This document shows, in pieces, positions 27,079 through 34,646 of a stretch of DNA of 64,000 bases. The number at the start of each line of letters is the position of its first letter. The first letter of the stretch is position 1. Below the pieces are notes generated by a model. The model did no database searches and was not told where the DNA came from. It saw only the letters and a list, made by a program, of their open reading frames with translations. The stretch is from Geothrix campi (GTDB lineage Bacteria > Acidobacteriota > Holophagae > Holophagales > Holophagaceae), in NCBI RefSeq assembly GCF_024609265.1, contig NZ_JANHMP010000001.1, positions 930,001-994,000 on the forward strand. Direction: 5' to 3'. Position numbers and translations under genes: made by a program.

Positions 27079-27453
27079 ATGCGGTTTAATCGCTCGTTCC
27101 TTGCTATGGTCTTTCTTCTTGGGTTTTCGGGGTTGGCGAATTCACTGTTCGCCTCTGAACCAACCGGGCTGTCAGTTTCAGTTTCTATTTCTCCTGCGCA
27201 TTCCAGGCCTGAGGATTGCCTTTGTAAGGCCGAAATCACTGATCTGGCAGATGGCAGGCTTATCGCCGCTCCCAATCTGATCCTTAAAAAGGGTGAACCC
27301 GGCAAGGTAACCATTGGTGATCACGACGCTAACTATTCCCTTGTCTTCGAGTTCTCAACTGACAAATCAGGATCGTCAGCAACCTATTCGGTTACGTACA
27401 TCAAAAACGGAAAGATGGTCAGCGTTCAGAAGGGCGCCATTTCCATTCGATGA
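27079..27453 (+). CDS. Cassette 12: secreted protein of unknown function
   Basis: 124 residues with a signal peptide (SFLAMVFLLGFSGLANSLFA, cleavage near 25). The mature part is Ser/Lys-rich and strand-like (TYSVTYIKNGKMVSVQKG), with two close cysteines (CLC near 47). No family recognised. Confidence 0.6.
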   Translation: MRFNRSFLAMVFLLGFSGLANSLFASEPTGLSVSVSISPAHSRPEDCLCKAEITDLADGRLIAAPNLILKKGEPGKVTIGDHDANYSLVFEFSTDKSGSSATYSVTYIKNGKMVSVQKGAISIR

Positions 27454-27456
27454 TCG

Positions 27457-27580
27457 TCTTATCCCTTAGCCCAACTCATATCCCACCTGCATTGCCTCCC
27501 GCCCTTTCTCTTCGTCTCGCTTTCTCGGCTTCGTTCTTAGCCCCGGTGCAGGCCGGTCCGGTTAGCTTCATTCGTTAGGA
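27457..27580 (+). repeat. attC12 (diverged left end)
   Basis: 124 bp. The left R'' is degraded (TCTTATC), but the right half, including GGTTAGCTTCATTCGTTAGG, is intact. Confidence 0.75.
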
Positions 27581-27586
27581 GCTCGC

Positions 27587-28189
27587 ATGCGCAAATACAG
27601 CAACCTGCTCGCCATCGCCATCTTTGGGCTCTACGGTCTGTCAGGGCAGGCTCAGGATTTCCACTTTGGAGTTCAGGCCGCTCTCAGCTCGCCTACCGGC
27701 GATCTAAAAGACATGGCCGGCTCAGGTGCTATCGGGGGGTCACTTCTGCTCGACTGGTCTCTTGCTGGCGGCCACATTCTGCGCCCTCGCCTTGACTACA
27801 CCCATTACCCGGACAAATCTCTCACCACCACATCACTTACAAGTTCGACAAGTACGACTATCCATGCCACCTATTCCATCACGAGCAGTGGATTTGGGCT
27901 TGACTACCTCTTCTACCCTTCAGGCAAACAGGAAGGTTGGCATCTGGATCTTGGTATCGAGGAAATGCGCTATTCAATTAAGGTCCGAGGCACTTCGACT
28001 CTTAGTTCAATTACTAGCTCGACTACAGATTTTTCCGGGCCAGACACCACTAAGAGCCAGCTTGGGTATGGGCTGGGCATTGGCTATGACTTCAACCAGC
28101 ATTGGTCCATGGGTATGCGATTCAACTCGGCCAAAGTCGAATCCATGAAACTCGATTCCTTCAATACAAGCATCGGCTACCGATTCTGA
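27587..28189 (+). CDS. Cassette 13: predicted outer-membrane beta-barrel protein
   Basis: 200 residues with a signal peptide (LLAIAIFGLYGLSGQAQ). The mature chain has alternating hydrophobic/polar strands rich in Ser, Thr and Tyr and ends in the barrel-assembly signature SIGYRF with a C-terminal Phe, as in small outer-membrane beta-barrels (OmpW/OmpX-like size). Ligand unknown. The ATG lies 6 bp after attC12. Confidence 0.75.
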   Translation: MRKYSNLLAIAIFGLYGLSGQAQDFHFGVQAALSSPTGDLKDMAGSGAIGGSLLLDWSLAGGHILRPRLDYTHYPDKSLTTTSLTSSTSTTIHATYSITSSGFGLDYLFYPSGKQEGWHLDLGIEEMRYSIKVRGTSTLSSITSSTTDFSGPDTTKSQLGYGLGIGYDFNQHWSMGMRFNSAKVESMKLDSFNTSIGYRF

Positions 28190-28205
28190 CCGGCCGCGGT
28201 TCGAC

Positions 28206-28329
28206 TCCCGACCCTTCACTCGACTCGGACCCCGCCTCCATCGTCTTCCGCTCTCTCTCATCTTCCCGCCTCCTCGGCTCCGTTCATCCCCTCGGTGCAG
28301 GCGGGGCCAGTTCGCTTCCCTCGTCAGGC
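28206..28329 (+). repeat. attC13 (diverged)
   Basis: 124 bp. R'' TCCCGAC and R' GTCAGGC. The GC arm GGACCCCGCCTCCA and the right arm GGTGCAGGCGGGGCC still align with the consensus. Confidence 0.75.
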
Positions 28330-28334
28330 GTTCC

Positions 28335-28910
28335 ATGCTCCCCGAATATTTCGCGATTATCGGTGCCATCATCGGCTCGCTCGGGGGCTTCTATTATTTA
28401 TATGAAACCATCGTCGGTAACGCCCAGCCCAACCGCATCACGTGGCTGCTTTGGGGCGTCTTTCCGATGGTCATTTTTGTGGCGCAGAGGGCCCAGGGCG
28501 TCGCGGGTGTGTCGTGGGCTTCATTTGCCGCGGGATTGACACCGTTGCTTGTCTTCGCTGCGTCTTTCTTCAATGAGAAAGCCTATTGGAAAAGCGAGCC
28601 GCGCGACTACTACCTGATGGCGGCGGCTGTCATCGGCATCATCCTCTGGGCCATGACCGACAAGCCCAACCTGGCCTTGGTGTTCTCGTTGCTGGCCGAT
28701 ATGCTGGCGAGCCTACCGACCCTCATCAAGTCGTACCGGCATCCCCATTCCGAGAGTTGGATCGCCTATGCTGTCAGCGCACTCGGCTTCGGAATAAGCT
28801 TGTTGTCGGTTCAAACCTACAACCTAGAACATGCCGCTTTCGTAGCCTATGTGGTGATCCTCAACGCCTCCCTTGCGGTGTTGGCCTCACGGAGCCCTAA
28901 GCGTAAATAG
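28335..28910 (+). CDS. Cassette 14: multi-pass membrane protein
   Basis: 191 residues with about six hydrophobic segments and short charged connecting loops, including YYLYETIVGNAQPNRITWLLWG and LADMLASLPTLIKSYRHP. The pattern resembles small PQ-loop-like or DUF membrane families, but no assignment is firm. The ATG lies 5 bp after attC13. Confidence 0.65.
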   Translation: MLPEYFAIIGAIIGSLGGFYYLYETIVGNAQPNRITWLLWGVFPMVIFVAQRAQGVAGVSWASFAAGLTPLLVFAASFFNEKAYWKSEPRDYYLMAAAVIGIILWAMTDKPNLALVFSLLADMLASLPTLIKSYRHPHSESWIAYAVSALGFGISLLSVQTYNLEHAAFVAYVVILNASLAVLASRSPKRK

Positions 28911-28942
28911 GCAGCCAGCTTCTCCCGTTAAACTCGACGCCA

Positions 28943-29064
28943 GCCTGACCCTCCGGTCAATACGCCCCCGCCTGCATGACCTTCCGTTCTCTCACAGCTT
29001 CCCGCTTCCTCGGCCTCGCTCAGCGCCTCAATGCGACGGGTCCGGTTAGCTTCCTTCGCCAGGC
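28943..29064 (+). repeat. attC14 (diverged)
   Basis: 122 bp, R'' GCCTGAC and R' GCCAGGC. The inner GGTTAGCTTC survives. Confidence 0.75.
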
Positions 29065-29069
29065 AGCCC

Positions 29070-29513
29070 ATGAGCTACCAAATTCGGCCGGCCGACCTTT
29101 CCGATGCCTCTGAAATCGCACGTCTTTCTGGTGCACTTGGATACCCGGTCGGACGTGATGAGATGGCTCAGCGCTTGGCTTTGCTACTTCCTAATCCTGC
29201 TCAGCTTGTCCTTGTGGCGAAACCAGTGGATGGCGACGGCCTCCTCGCCTGGCTTGCCGCGGAGAGGCGCATCACGCTGGAATCTGGAACCAGGTTCGAG
29301 ATCGTGGGTCTTGTTGTGGATGGGACTGTTCGGCGGTCAGGGATTGGCAAAGCCCTTGTCCAAGCTGCAGAACAATGGGTCTTAGACCAATCGGGGACCG
29401 GCCTCGGCGTCAGGTCCAATGTCTTACGCCCTGAATCTCACGGGTTTTACGAGTCGCTCGGCTACCTCCGCAAGAAGAGCCAACATGTATACAACAAGAG
29501 CCTATCTGCCTGA
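29070..29513 (+). CDS. Cassette 15: GNAT-family N-acetyltransferase
   Basis: 147 residues from the ATG at 29070. Motif A is VGLVVDGTVRRSGIGKALVQAAE (R-R-S-G-I-G acetyl-CoA loop), and motif B is RPESHGFYESLGYLRK. The in-frame ATG at 29031 lies inside attC14 and was rejected. The TGA stop overlaps the R'' box of attC15. Confidence 0.88.
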   Translation: MSYQIRPADLSDASEIARLSGALGYPVGRDEMAQRLALLLPNPAQLVLVAKPVDGDGLLAWLAAERRITLESGTRFEIVGLVVDGTVRRSGIGKALVQAAEQWVLDQSGTGLGVRSNVLRPESHGFYESLGYLRKKSQHVYNKSLSA

Positions 29514-29632
29514 CGCTCCGCTCCACCCGGGCGCCGTCTCCATGGCATTCCGCTCATTATCCGTCTCCCTGCTTTCTCGGCTCCGTCCATCGCCCTAGCG
29601 CAGGCAAGGCGGGTATGATCCATGCGCTAGGC
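29508..29632 (+). repeat. attC15 (diverged)
   Basis: 125 bp, R'' GCCTGAC and R' GCTAGGC. The loop and right arm are extensively altered. Confidence 0.68.
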
Positions 29633-29671
29633 ATCACGCGCTCAACCGCCCTCCAGGAAAGGAAGGGGTCC

Positions 29672-30730
29672 ATGAGACACACGCGTATCCTCGTTACCCA
29701 CTACGGCGGACCGGACGCGCTTCGGGTCATCGAAGAAGATTGTCCCGAACCGAAGCATGGTGAAGTGCGGGTGAAAGTGCTTGCGGCAGGCGTAGCCTTG
29801 CCCGACGTCATGGCCCGGGAGGGCATTCATCCCGAGACGCCCGAAGTGCCGTTCACACCGGGTTGGGATCTGGTCGGCAGAGTGGATCAGTTGGGCGAGG
29901 GGGTCACTGGATTTGAGCCGGGTCAGATGGTTGCTGCACTGCCGATCCACGGTGCTTATGCGGAATTCGTCTGCCTTCCACATCAAGAACTGATTCCAGT
30001 GCCTCCGGGGTTGGATGCCGCCGAGGCGGTCAGTCTTGGACTGAACTACATCACCGCGTACCAGATGCTGCACCATTCCGCTGGCGTTAAGGCGGGCCAG
30101 AGGGCCTTGATCCACGGCGCGGCTGGAGGCGTGGGCACGGCGCTCTTGCAGCTTGGGCACCTGGCCGGCCTGGAGATGTACGGGACCTGTTCCTCACGAG
30201 GGGCGCAAGCCGTTTCCGATCTGGGCGGCATCCCGATTGATTACCAGACTCAGGACTTCGTGAAGGAAATCCTCCGCCTGACGGGCAAGGGCGTGGATCT
30301 CGTGCTTGATCCCATCGGGGGCGGCCATCTTTGGCAATCCCGCAAGGCCCTCTGCCCAGGCGGCAAGGTGGTGGGCTACGGTCTTATCTCATCCATACGT
30401 GGCGAGGGGTTGGCTTCAAGTCGGCCGGGTCGGCGCCAGCGCTTTCGTGGCACCGCCCTCTTCGCGTTGTACATCCTCGGGGGCTGGCTTCTCCCGGGCC
30501 GGAAGAGAGTGGTCCCCTACAGCATCCAGACGCTCAAACGGCTGAAACCCGATTTATTCCGGCAGGCTTGGATCACCCTGTTAGGCCTCCTTCAGCAGGG
30601 GAAGATCAAGCCCCTCATCGCACGACGCTTCCCTCTTGCCGAGGCAAGACAGGCCCAGGAGCTGCTCGAAAGAGGAGGGGTGGTAGGAAAGGTGGTGCTC
30701 ATGATGAACGAGTCCCCTCGCACAAGCTGA
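29672..30730 (+). CDS. Cassette 16: medium-chain NAD(P)-dependent oxidoreductase (quinone-oxidoreductase type)
   Basis: 352 residues. N-terminal GroES-like domain (GEVRVKVLAAGVALPDVMAREG; PGWDLVGRVDQLGEGV) and a Rossmann domain with LIHGAAGGVGTALLQL near residue 152. No zinc-site cysteines are apparent, as in quinone oxidoreductase/zeta-crystallin-like MDR enzymes. The start ATG at 29672 is preceded by AGGAAAGGAAGGGG; the ATG at 29615 overlaps attC15. Confidence 0.87.
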   Translation: MRHTRILVTHYGGPDALRVIEEDCPEPKHGEVRVKVLAAGVALPDVMAREGIHPETPEVPFTPGWDLVGRVDQLGEGVTGFEPGQMVAALPIHGAYAEFVCLPHQELIPVPPGLDAAEAVSLGLNYITAYQMLHHSAGVKAGQRALIHGAAGGVGTALLQLGHLAGLEMYGTCSSRGAQAVSDLGGIPIDYQTQDFVKEILRLTGKGVDLVLDPIGGGHLWQSRKALCPGGKVVGYGLISSIRGEGLASSRPGRRQRFRGTALFALYILGGWLLPGRKRVVPYSIQTLKRLKPDLFRQAWITLLGLLQQGKIKPLIARRFPLAEARQAQELLERGGVVGKVVLMMNESPRTS

Positions 30731-30749
30731 CAACCTGATCCCTCACCCT

Positions 30750-30874
30750 GCCTGACCTCCAGCTCATCCCAGACCCGATCACCGGTGGCAGGGCCCTTCC
30801 CTCTACACCATGCTGTCCAATCGCGCTGTCGATGGTTTCAGCCGCGGAGGCTCGGCTTGCCTCATTCGTTGAGC
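30750..30874 (+). repeat. attC16 (diverged)
   Basis: 125 bp, R'' GCCTGAC and R' GTTGAGC. Only the ends and the CTCATTCGTTG tail clearly match the consensus. Confidence 0.62.
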
Positions 30875-30899
30875 ATCACCAGAAATTGGAGGATGACCC

Positions 30900-31373
30900 T
30901 TGCCCCTTAAACCCAAGAGCAGCAATCCAAAGACAGGCACGAAGGCCAGGTCGAGTGCAGCGCCTGGCAACCCCTCCACCCCTTCCCCCCAGGTTGACGA
31001 GAAGATCCGGTCTCTTGGCGATTGGCGGGCCGAAACCCTGCTGGACATTCGTCGCCTCATCCACGAGGCGGTCCCAACCATAGAAGAGGATTGCAAGTGG
31101 ATGAAGCCCAGCAATCCATTGGGGGTGCCGGTGTGGTCCTGCGCTGGCATCATCTGCACGGGAGAGGCCTACAAACAGGTCGTCAAGCTGACCTTCGCCC
31201 GAGGGGCTTCCCTGGACGACCCGCGGGGCATCTTCAACTCCAGCTTGGAGGGGAACACGCGTCGTGCGATCGATATCCGTGAGGGAGAAGTGCTTGATGC
31301 CGAAGCTTTCAAAGGCCTCATCCTCGCCGCAGTGACAGAGAACCAGCGCTCGATCGTCAAAAAGCCACGGTGA
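30900..31373 (+). CDS. Cassette 17: DUF1801 (YdhG-like) protein
   Basis: 157 residues. After a Lys/Ser/Pro-rich N-terminus (residues 1-35), the DUF1801 core shows LLDIRRLIHEAVPTIEEDCKWMKP, VPVWSCAG and a Phe/Gly-rich strand KLTFARGASL. Function of the family is unknown. No ATG fits the frame, so a TTG at 30900, preceded by GGAGGA, is used. Confidence 0.78.
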   Translation: MPLKPKSSNPKTGTKARSSAAPGNPSTPSPQVDEKIRSLGDWRAETLLDIRRLIHEAVPTIEEDCKWMKPSNPLGVPVWSCAGIICTGEAYKQVVKLTFARGASLDDPRGIFNSSLEGNTRRAIDIREGEVLDAEAFKGLILAAVTENQRSIVKKPR

Positions 31374-31383
31374 CGGGCGGGCG

Positions 31384-32406
31384 TCAGCCGGGCAAGGCGT
31401 CTCCGGACAGCTCCAGCGCCCGGCCTTGCAGCGCACGCAACAGTTCAACGGGATCGATCGCCTCGGCCAACGCCAACGCACCGCTGTGCCGGTACGAGGG
31501 GGAGAGCAGGTGCAGGGCGGCTTGGATCACGATGGGCGCTGTCACCGCATAGATGTCCTGCCCACGCGCACTGGCCATCTTGGTCGCGGAGCCTTGCACG
31601 AGCCGCACCTGCAGCTCGAAACGCTGCGCCGAGCGTTCGCTGTCGTCCACGGCCGTGGGCGGCGGCGTCGTGGCGTCACGGATGTCGGCAAGCGCAGAGC
31701 GGTTTAAGAGCGAGCGGATCGTGCCGACCTTCAGGTGCTGCGCCATGGTGATGACCTCACTGAACGGCAGCTCGACCATGGCCTGATCGCCCAGCGGCGG
31801 GGCGAAGGTCCAGTCCGATCCTTCCGCCGACGGCACCAGAGGCGCAAGGCACCCGCCCTGCACCACCACCCGGGGCACCTGGTTGCGCTCGCCGGTCCTG
31901 CGCGTACCGGCGGTGGGCCACCAGCGGTCGAGCGCAATCGCCACCGTGATCTCGTCGATATAGCCGGCAGATGCCAGAGCGCTCGCCAGCAGGTCGGCCA
32001 GGCCGCCATAAAAGCCGGCCGCCGGAATCACCACCCGGCCCGCTTCGCGTGCGGGTGCATCGAAGTCGGCAAAAGTGGCTCGGGCGCTAGCCTGCTCCGC
32101 CGTCACGTCGATGTAGTGGCAGCCGGCCCGCAGCGCCGCCTGCGCCAGAGGCGCTGCAGTGTCGAGAAACGGACCGGCGCAGTTGATGACCACCGCGCAG
32201 CCGATGAAGGCCCGCTCGAGGCTGGCCGGATCGTCGAGCCCCGCCACGCGCCGGGTCACTGCCGAAGGAAACGCCGCTTCGAGCCGCGCCAGGCTGCGCC
32301 CGATCGCCACCACCGGCAGCCCCAGGCGCCGCGCTTCATGGACGACAAATTGACCGGTGTGGCCGCTGGCGCCAAACACGGCGATGTCCTGGGCTGTGGC
32401 ATGCAT
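31384..32406 (-). CDS. Saccharopine-dehydrogenase-like NAD(P)-binding protein
   Basis: 340 residues. An N-terminal Rossmann motif (VFGASGHTGQFVV) is followed by NCAGPFLDTAAPLAQAALRAGCHYID, the typical saccharopine dehydrogenase/trans-acting enoyl reductase pattern. Substrate unknown. It is on the minus strand, opposite to every other ORF of the array, and divergent from a TetR gene sharing an operator region. Start ATG at 32406 with TTGGAGGG upstream. Confidence 0.82.
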   Translation of the reverse strand: MHATAQDIAVFGASGHTGQFVVHEARRLGLPVVAIGRSLARLEAAFPSAVTRRVAGLDDPASLERAFIGCAVVINCAGPFLDTAAPLAQAALRAGCHYIDVTAEQASARATFADFDAPAREAGRVVIPAAGFYGGLADLLASALASAGYIDEITVAIALDRWWPTAGTRRTGERNQVPRVVVQGGCLAPLVPSAEGSDWTFAPPLGDQAMVELPFSEVITMAQHLKVGTIRSLLNRSALADIRDATTPPPTAVDDSERSAQRFELQVRLVQGSATKMASARGQDIYAVTAPIVIQAALHLLSPSYRHSGALALAEAIDPVELLRALQGRALELSGDALPG

Positions 32407-32426
32407 GGGACCCTCCAAAATGAGAT

Positions 32427-32440
32427 ACAGACCTGTCTGT
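32427..32440. promoter_or_regulatory. TetR operator half 1
   Basis: ACAGACCTGTCTGT is a perfect 6+2+6 palindrome in the divergent promoter region between the oxidoreductase and the TetR gene. Confidence 0.7.
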
Positions 32441-32452
32441 TCTTCACACATT

Positions 32453-32466
32453 ACAGACAGGTCTGT
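32453..32466. promoter_or_regulatory. TetR operator half 2
   Basis: ACAGACAGGTCTGT is the second perfect palindrome, the reverse complement of the first, centred 26 bp from it and ending 3 bp before the TetR start. Confidence 0.7.
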
Positions 32467-32469
32467 AGC

Positions 32470-33141
32470 ATGTCAATCATGGGCCCTAGATCCACTCATC
32501 CTTCCCCGCAAAGTCCCGCACCGGCCGGCCGCGCCCTCGGGCCTGGACGCCCTGGGAGGGCAGCGGCCGAGCCGGTGGCCGATGTCCGCGAACGCATCCT
32601 CGACACCGCCTCCACCCTCTTCTACCAGCGGGGCGTGCGCGCCGTCGGCGTCGATCTGGTCGTGCAGGAGGCTGCGGTCGCGAAGACAAGCCTGTATCGC
32701 TACTTCCCCACCAAGGACGATCTCATCGTCGCCTTCCTGGAGCGCGAGGATCTCGCGTTCTGGGCCCTGTGGGACGGCGTGGCCAGGCAGCACCCGGACG
32801 ATCCCGCCGGCGAACTGGAGGCCCACATGCGTTGGATCGGCGCACGCCTGGCCCGCTCGAACTACCGCGGGTGCCCCCAGATCAACGTGGCCGCCGAATT
32901 TGCCGACCAGGACCACCCGGCCCGCGAAGTCTCGCGGCGGCACATGCAGGCGCTGCGAAGCCGTCTGCAGGACATCGCCAGGCGGCTGGACACGCCGCGC
33001 CCCGACCAGCTGGCCGCCCAGCTCGCGGTGCTGGTCAATGGCGCCTTCGTCAGCTCCGCGCTGCTCAACCCAGAGGAAGCCACCGAGGTGCTGCTCGGCT
33101 GCCTGAAGGCGCTGCTGGCAGGCGCGCACGTTCGCGGGTGA
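32470..33141 (+). CDS. TetR/AcrR-family transcriptional regulator
   Basis: 223 residues. After a Pro/Ala-rich leader (about 1-40), the TetR helix-turn-helix is RERILDTASTLFYQRGVRAVGVDLV with AKTSLYRYFPTKDDL as recognition region. Two palindromes just upstream are its likely operators, so it probably represses itself and the divergent oxidoreductase gene. An alternative start is the ATG at 32479. Confidence 0.9.
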   Translation: MSIMGPRSTHPSPQSPAPAGRALGPGRPGRAAAEPVADVRERILDTASTLFYQRGVRAVGVDLVVQEAAVAKTSLYRYFPTKDDLIVAFLEREDLAFWALWDGVARQHPDDPAGELEAHMRWIGARLARSNYRGCPQINVAAEFADQDHPAREVSRRHMQALRSRLQDIARRLDTPRPDQLAAQLAVLVNGAFVSSALLNPEEATEVLLGCLKALLAGAHVRG

Positions 33142-33206
33142 GCGTGGCAGCCTCGTCTTCAATTACCTCCGGTTGACCTGGTACCTTCCCTGGGGGCTCC
33201 CCGCGC

Positions 33207-33331
33207 CGGCCGGCATCTGGCTCAGCCCAGCCGCCGCCTGCAGGGCCTTCCGCTTTTTCCCTTCCATTCGTCTTCCTCACTTCGTTCAGCCTCCCGGCAC
33301 GGGCTGGGCCGGCTAGCCTCCATCGTTGGGC
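33207..33331 (+). repeat. attC17 (diverged)
   Basis: About 125 bp. R' GTTGGGC at 33325-33331. GCCTGCAGGGCCTTCCGC and CTTCGTTCAGCCTCCCGG align with the consensus left arm and loop. The left end is imprecise. Confidence 0.68.
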
Positions 33332-33334
33332 CAC

Positions 33335-33853
33335 ATGACCAAACCTCCCCAGATCGCCTACCTGCTTTGCAGTCCGTCCCTTGCCGGCAAGAACACCTTC
33401 GCCTCCGCCCTGGCAAAGCTCACTGGCGCCGTGGTTCTCTCGGCCGATCAGATCAACGCCGAGCGGGGCCTGCCCTTCGGCGGTGAAGGATCGCCGGAAT
33501 CGGTCTGGGCGGAAACCCTGCGCCTCCTGCTGGCGGAGATGGGATCGCTGGCCTCCCGTGGCCACTCCGTCATCGTCGACGACACCCTTTGCTACCGCTG
33601 GCTCCGAGATCGCTTCCGGCAACAGGCGCTCGAGTCGGGGTTGACCCCACGGCTTCTTCTGTTCCCGCTCAGCGAGGAAGCGGCTCTTTCCCGCCGCTCC
33701 CACCTGCTCCGGGAAGGAACACGTCCGGTGCTGAGCGAAGCGCGGCTGCTTGACCACCTCGCTCGCTTCGAGTGGCCAGATCCGGATGAACCAGTGCTCC
33801 TCGTCGAGCCAGGTTGCGAGGCTTCCGGTTGGATTCAGCGTCACGGCGGTTAG
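33335..33853 (+). CDS. Cassette 18: P-loop kinase-like protein
   Basis: 172 residues. An N-terminal Walker-A-like loop LCSPSLAGKNTFA (one residue off the usual GxxxxGK[ST] pattern) and the acidic VIVDDTLCYR, which fits a Walker B, suggest an AAA_33/polynucleotide-kinase- or zeta-toxin-like fold. Substrate unknown. Start ATG 33335 lies 3 bp after attC17; the ATG at 33326 overlaps the site. Confidence 0.68.
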   Translation: MTKPPQIAYLLCSPSLAGKNTFASALAKLTGAVVLSADQINAERGLPFGGEGSPESVWAETLRLLLAEMGSLASRGHSVIVDDTLCYRWLRDRFRQQALESGLTPRLLLFPLSEEAALSRRSHLLREGTRPVLSEARLLDHLARFEWPDPDEPVLLVEPGCEASGWIQRHGG

Positions 33854-33869
33854 CGCACGGATGAGCCCA

Positions 33870-33977
33870 GCCCACCTGCTCCACTCGACCCCTGCTGGTC
33901 CTGCCGCCCTCTCTCGCGTCCTCGGCTTCGTTCAGCCTCTCGGTGCAGGCGGGTCTGGCCAGCTTGCTTCGTGGGCA
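33870..33977 (+). repeat. attC18 (diverged, shortened)
   Basis: 108 bp. R'' GCCCACC and R' GTGGGCA, with CTCTCTCGCGTCCTCGGCTTCGTTCAGCC and GGTGCAGGCGGG still aligning. Last recognisable site of the array. Confidence 0.6.
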
Positions 33978-33997
33978 TCTCACACCAGAGGGATTTC

Positions 33998-34588
33998 ATG
34001 AACACCAACCTTTCGCACCTTCCCCAGGATCTTCCGAGGCCAACCGATGACGGTGCCGCTGCCCACCTCGAAGGCCTGTTCCTCCCGAAGCTCACACTCG
34101 CCAGCACCGATGGTGCGAGCGTCAACCTGGCAGGGCTGAGTGGCCGCTGGGTCATCTATGTCTACCCGCTGACAGGGCGGCCGGACATCCCACTGCCAGA
34201 CGGCTGGGATGGAATACCCGGCGCCCGGGGGTGCACGCCGCAGTCCTGTGGCTTTCGCGACCACTACGCGGACCTTGCGGCGTTGCACGCTGGTGTGTAT
34301 GGATTGAGTGCGCAGACCACCGATTATCAACGCGAAGCCAGGGATCGGCTGCACCTGCCCTTCCATCTGCTGAGTGACAGCTCGTTGCAGCTCAAGAGTA
34401 CCCTGCGGCTTCCGACGTTCCCGGTGGCAGGGATGGAGTTGTTCAAGCGGCTGACCCTGATCACGCACGACGGGCGGATCGAGAAAGCTTTCTATCCCGT
34501 TTTCCCGCCAGACCAGAATGCTGCTGAAGTCCTGGCGTGGCTGCGGACAAACGCGCAACCCGGCCATCAACCGGGCATTGCGCGCTAG
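33998..34588 (+). CDS. Cassette 19 or first gene after the array: peroxiredoxin (AhpC/TSA type)
   Basis: 196 residues. Thioredoxin-fold peroxidase with the Prx active-site region GARGCTPQSCGFRDHYADL (peroxidatic Cys and, five residues on, a second Cys, as in BCP/PrxQ enzymes), SAQTTDYQREAR and PTFPVAGMELFKRLTLI. Reduces hydroperoxides with thioredoxin. The start ATG is 33998 (33971 overlaps attC18). No attC follows. Confidence 0.86.
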   Translation: MNTNLSHLPQDLPRPTDDGAAAHLEGLFLPKLTLASTDGASVNLAGLSGRWVIYVYPLTGRPDIPLPDGWDGIPGARGCTPQSCGFRDHYADLAALHAGVYGLSAQTTDYQREARDRLHLPFHLLSDSSLQLKSTLRLPTFPVAGMELFKRLTLITHDGRIEKAFYPVFPPDQNAAEVLAWLRTNAQPGHQPGIAR

Positions 34589-34646
34589 TGCTGCGCAGCC
34601 ATCCAGGATCCAGTGTGCCTTGCCCGCTGGTTTGGCGCGGACTGGC

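Larger units (their letters stand above)
19936..34588 (+). mobile_element. Integron gene-cassette array without integrase (CALIN-like), 18 attC sites
   Basis: A unidirectional series of short genes, each followed by an attC-type site; all cassette ORFs but one read left to right. Sites 1-10 share almost the same 124-bp sequence (CCTAAC ... GGTTAG ... GTTAGG). Sites 11-18 are diverged but alignable. No intI is visible in the window. The right limit is taken as the end of the last cassette-borne ORF, since no attC was found after it. Confidence 0.92.

Noticed and set aside
31735-32469. Upstream extension of the TetR frame
   Set aside because: It is the antisense of the saccharopine-dehydrogenase-like gene; the TetR domain begins downstream of 32470.
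20480-33977. Repeat series considered as CRISPR or REP elements
   Set aside because: Repeats are about 124 bp, spaced by 200-2400 bp of coding sequence, and carry asymmetric paired boxes. CRISPR repeats are short and evenly spaced, and no cas genes are present.
20480-34588. Toxin-antitoxin pairs among cassettes
   Set aside because: Cassette arrays often carry them, but no two-gene pair with recognisable toxin or antitoxin motifs was seen.
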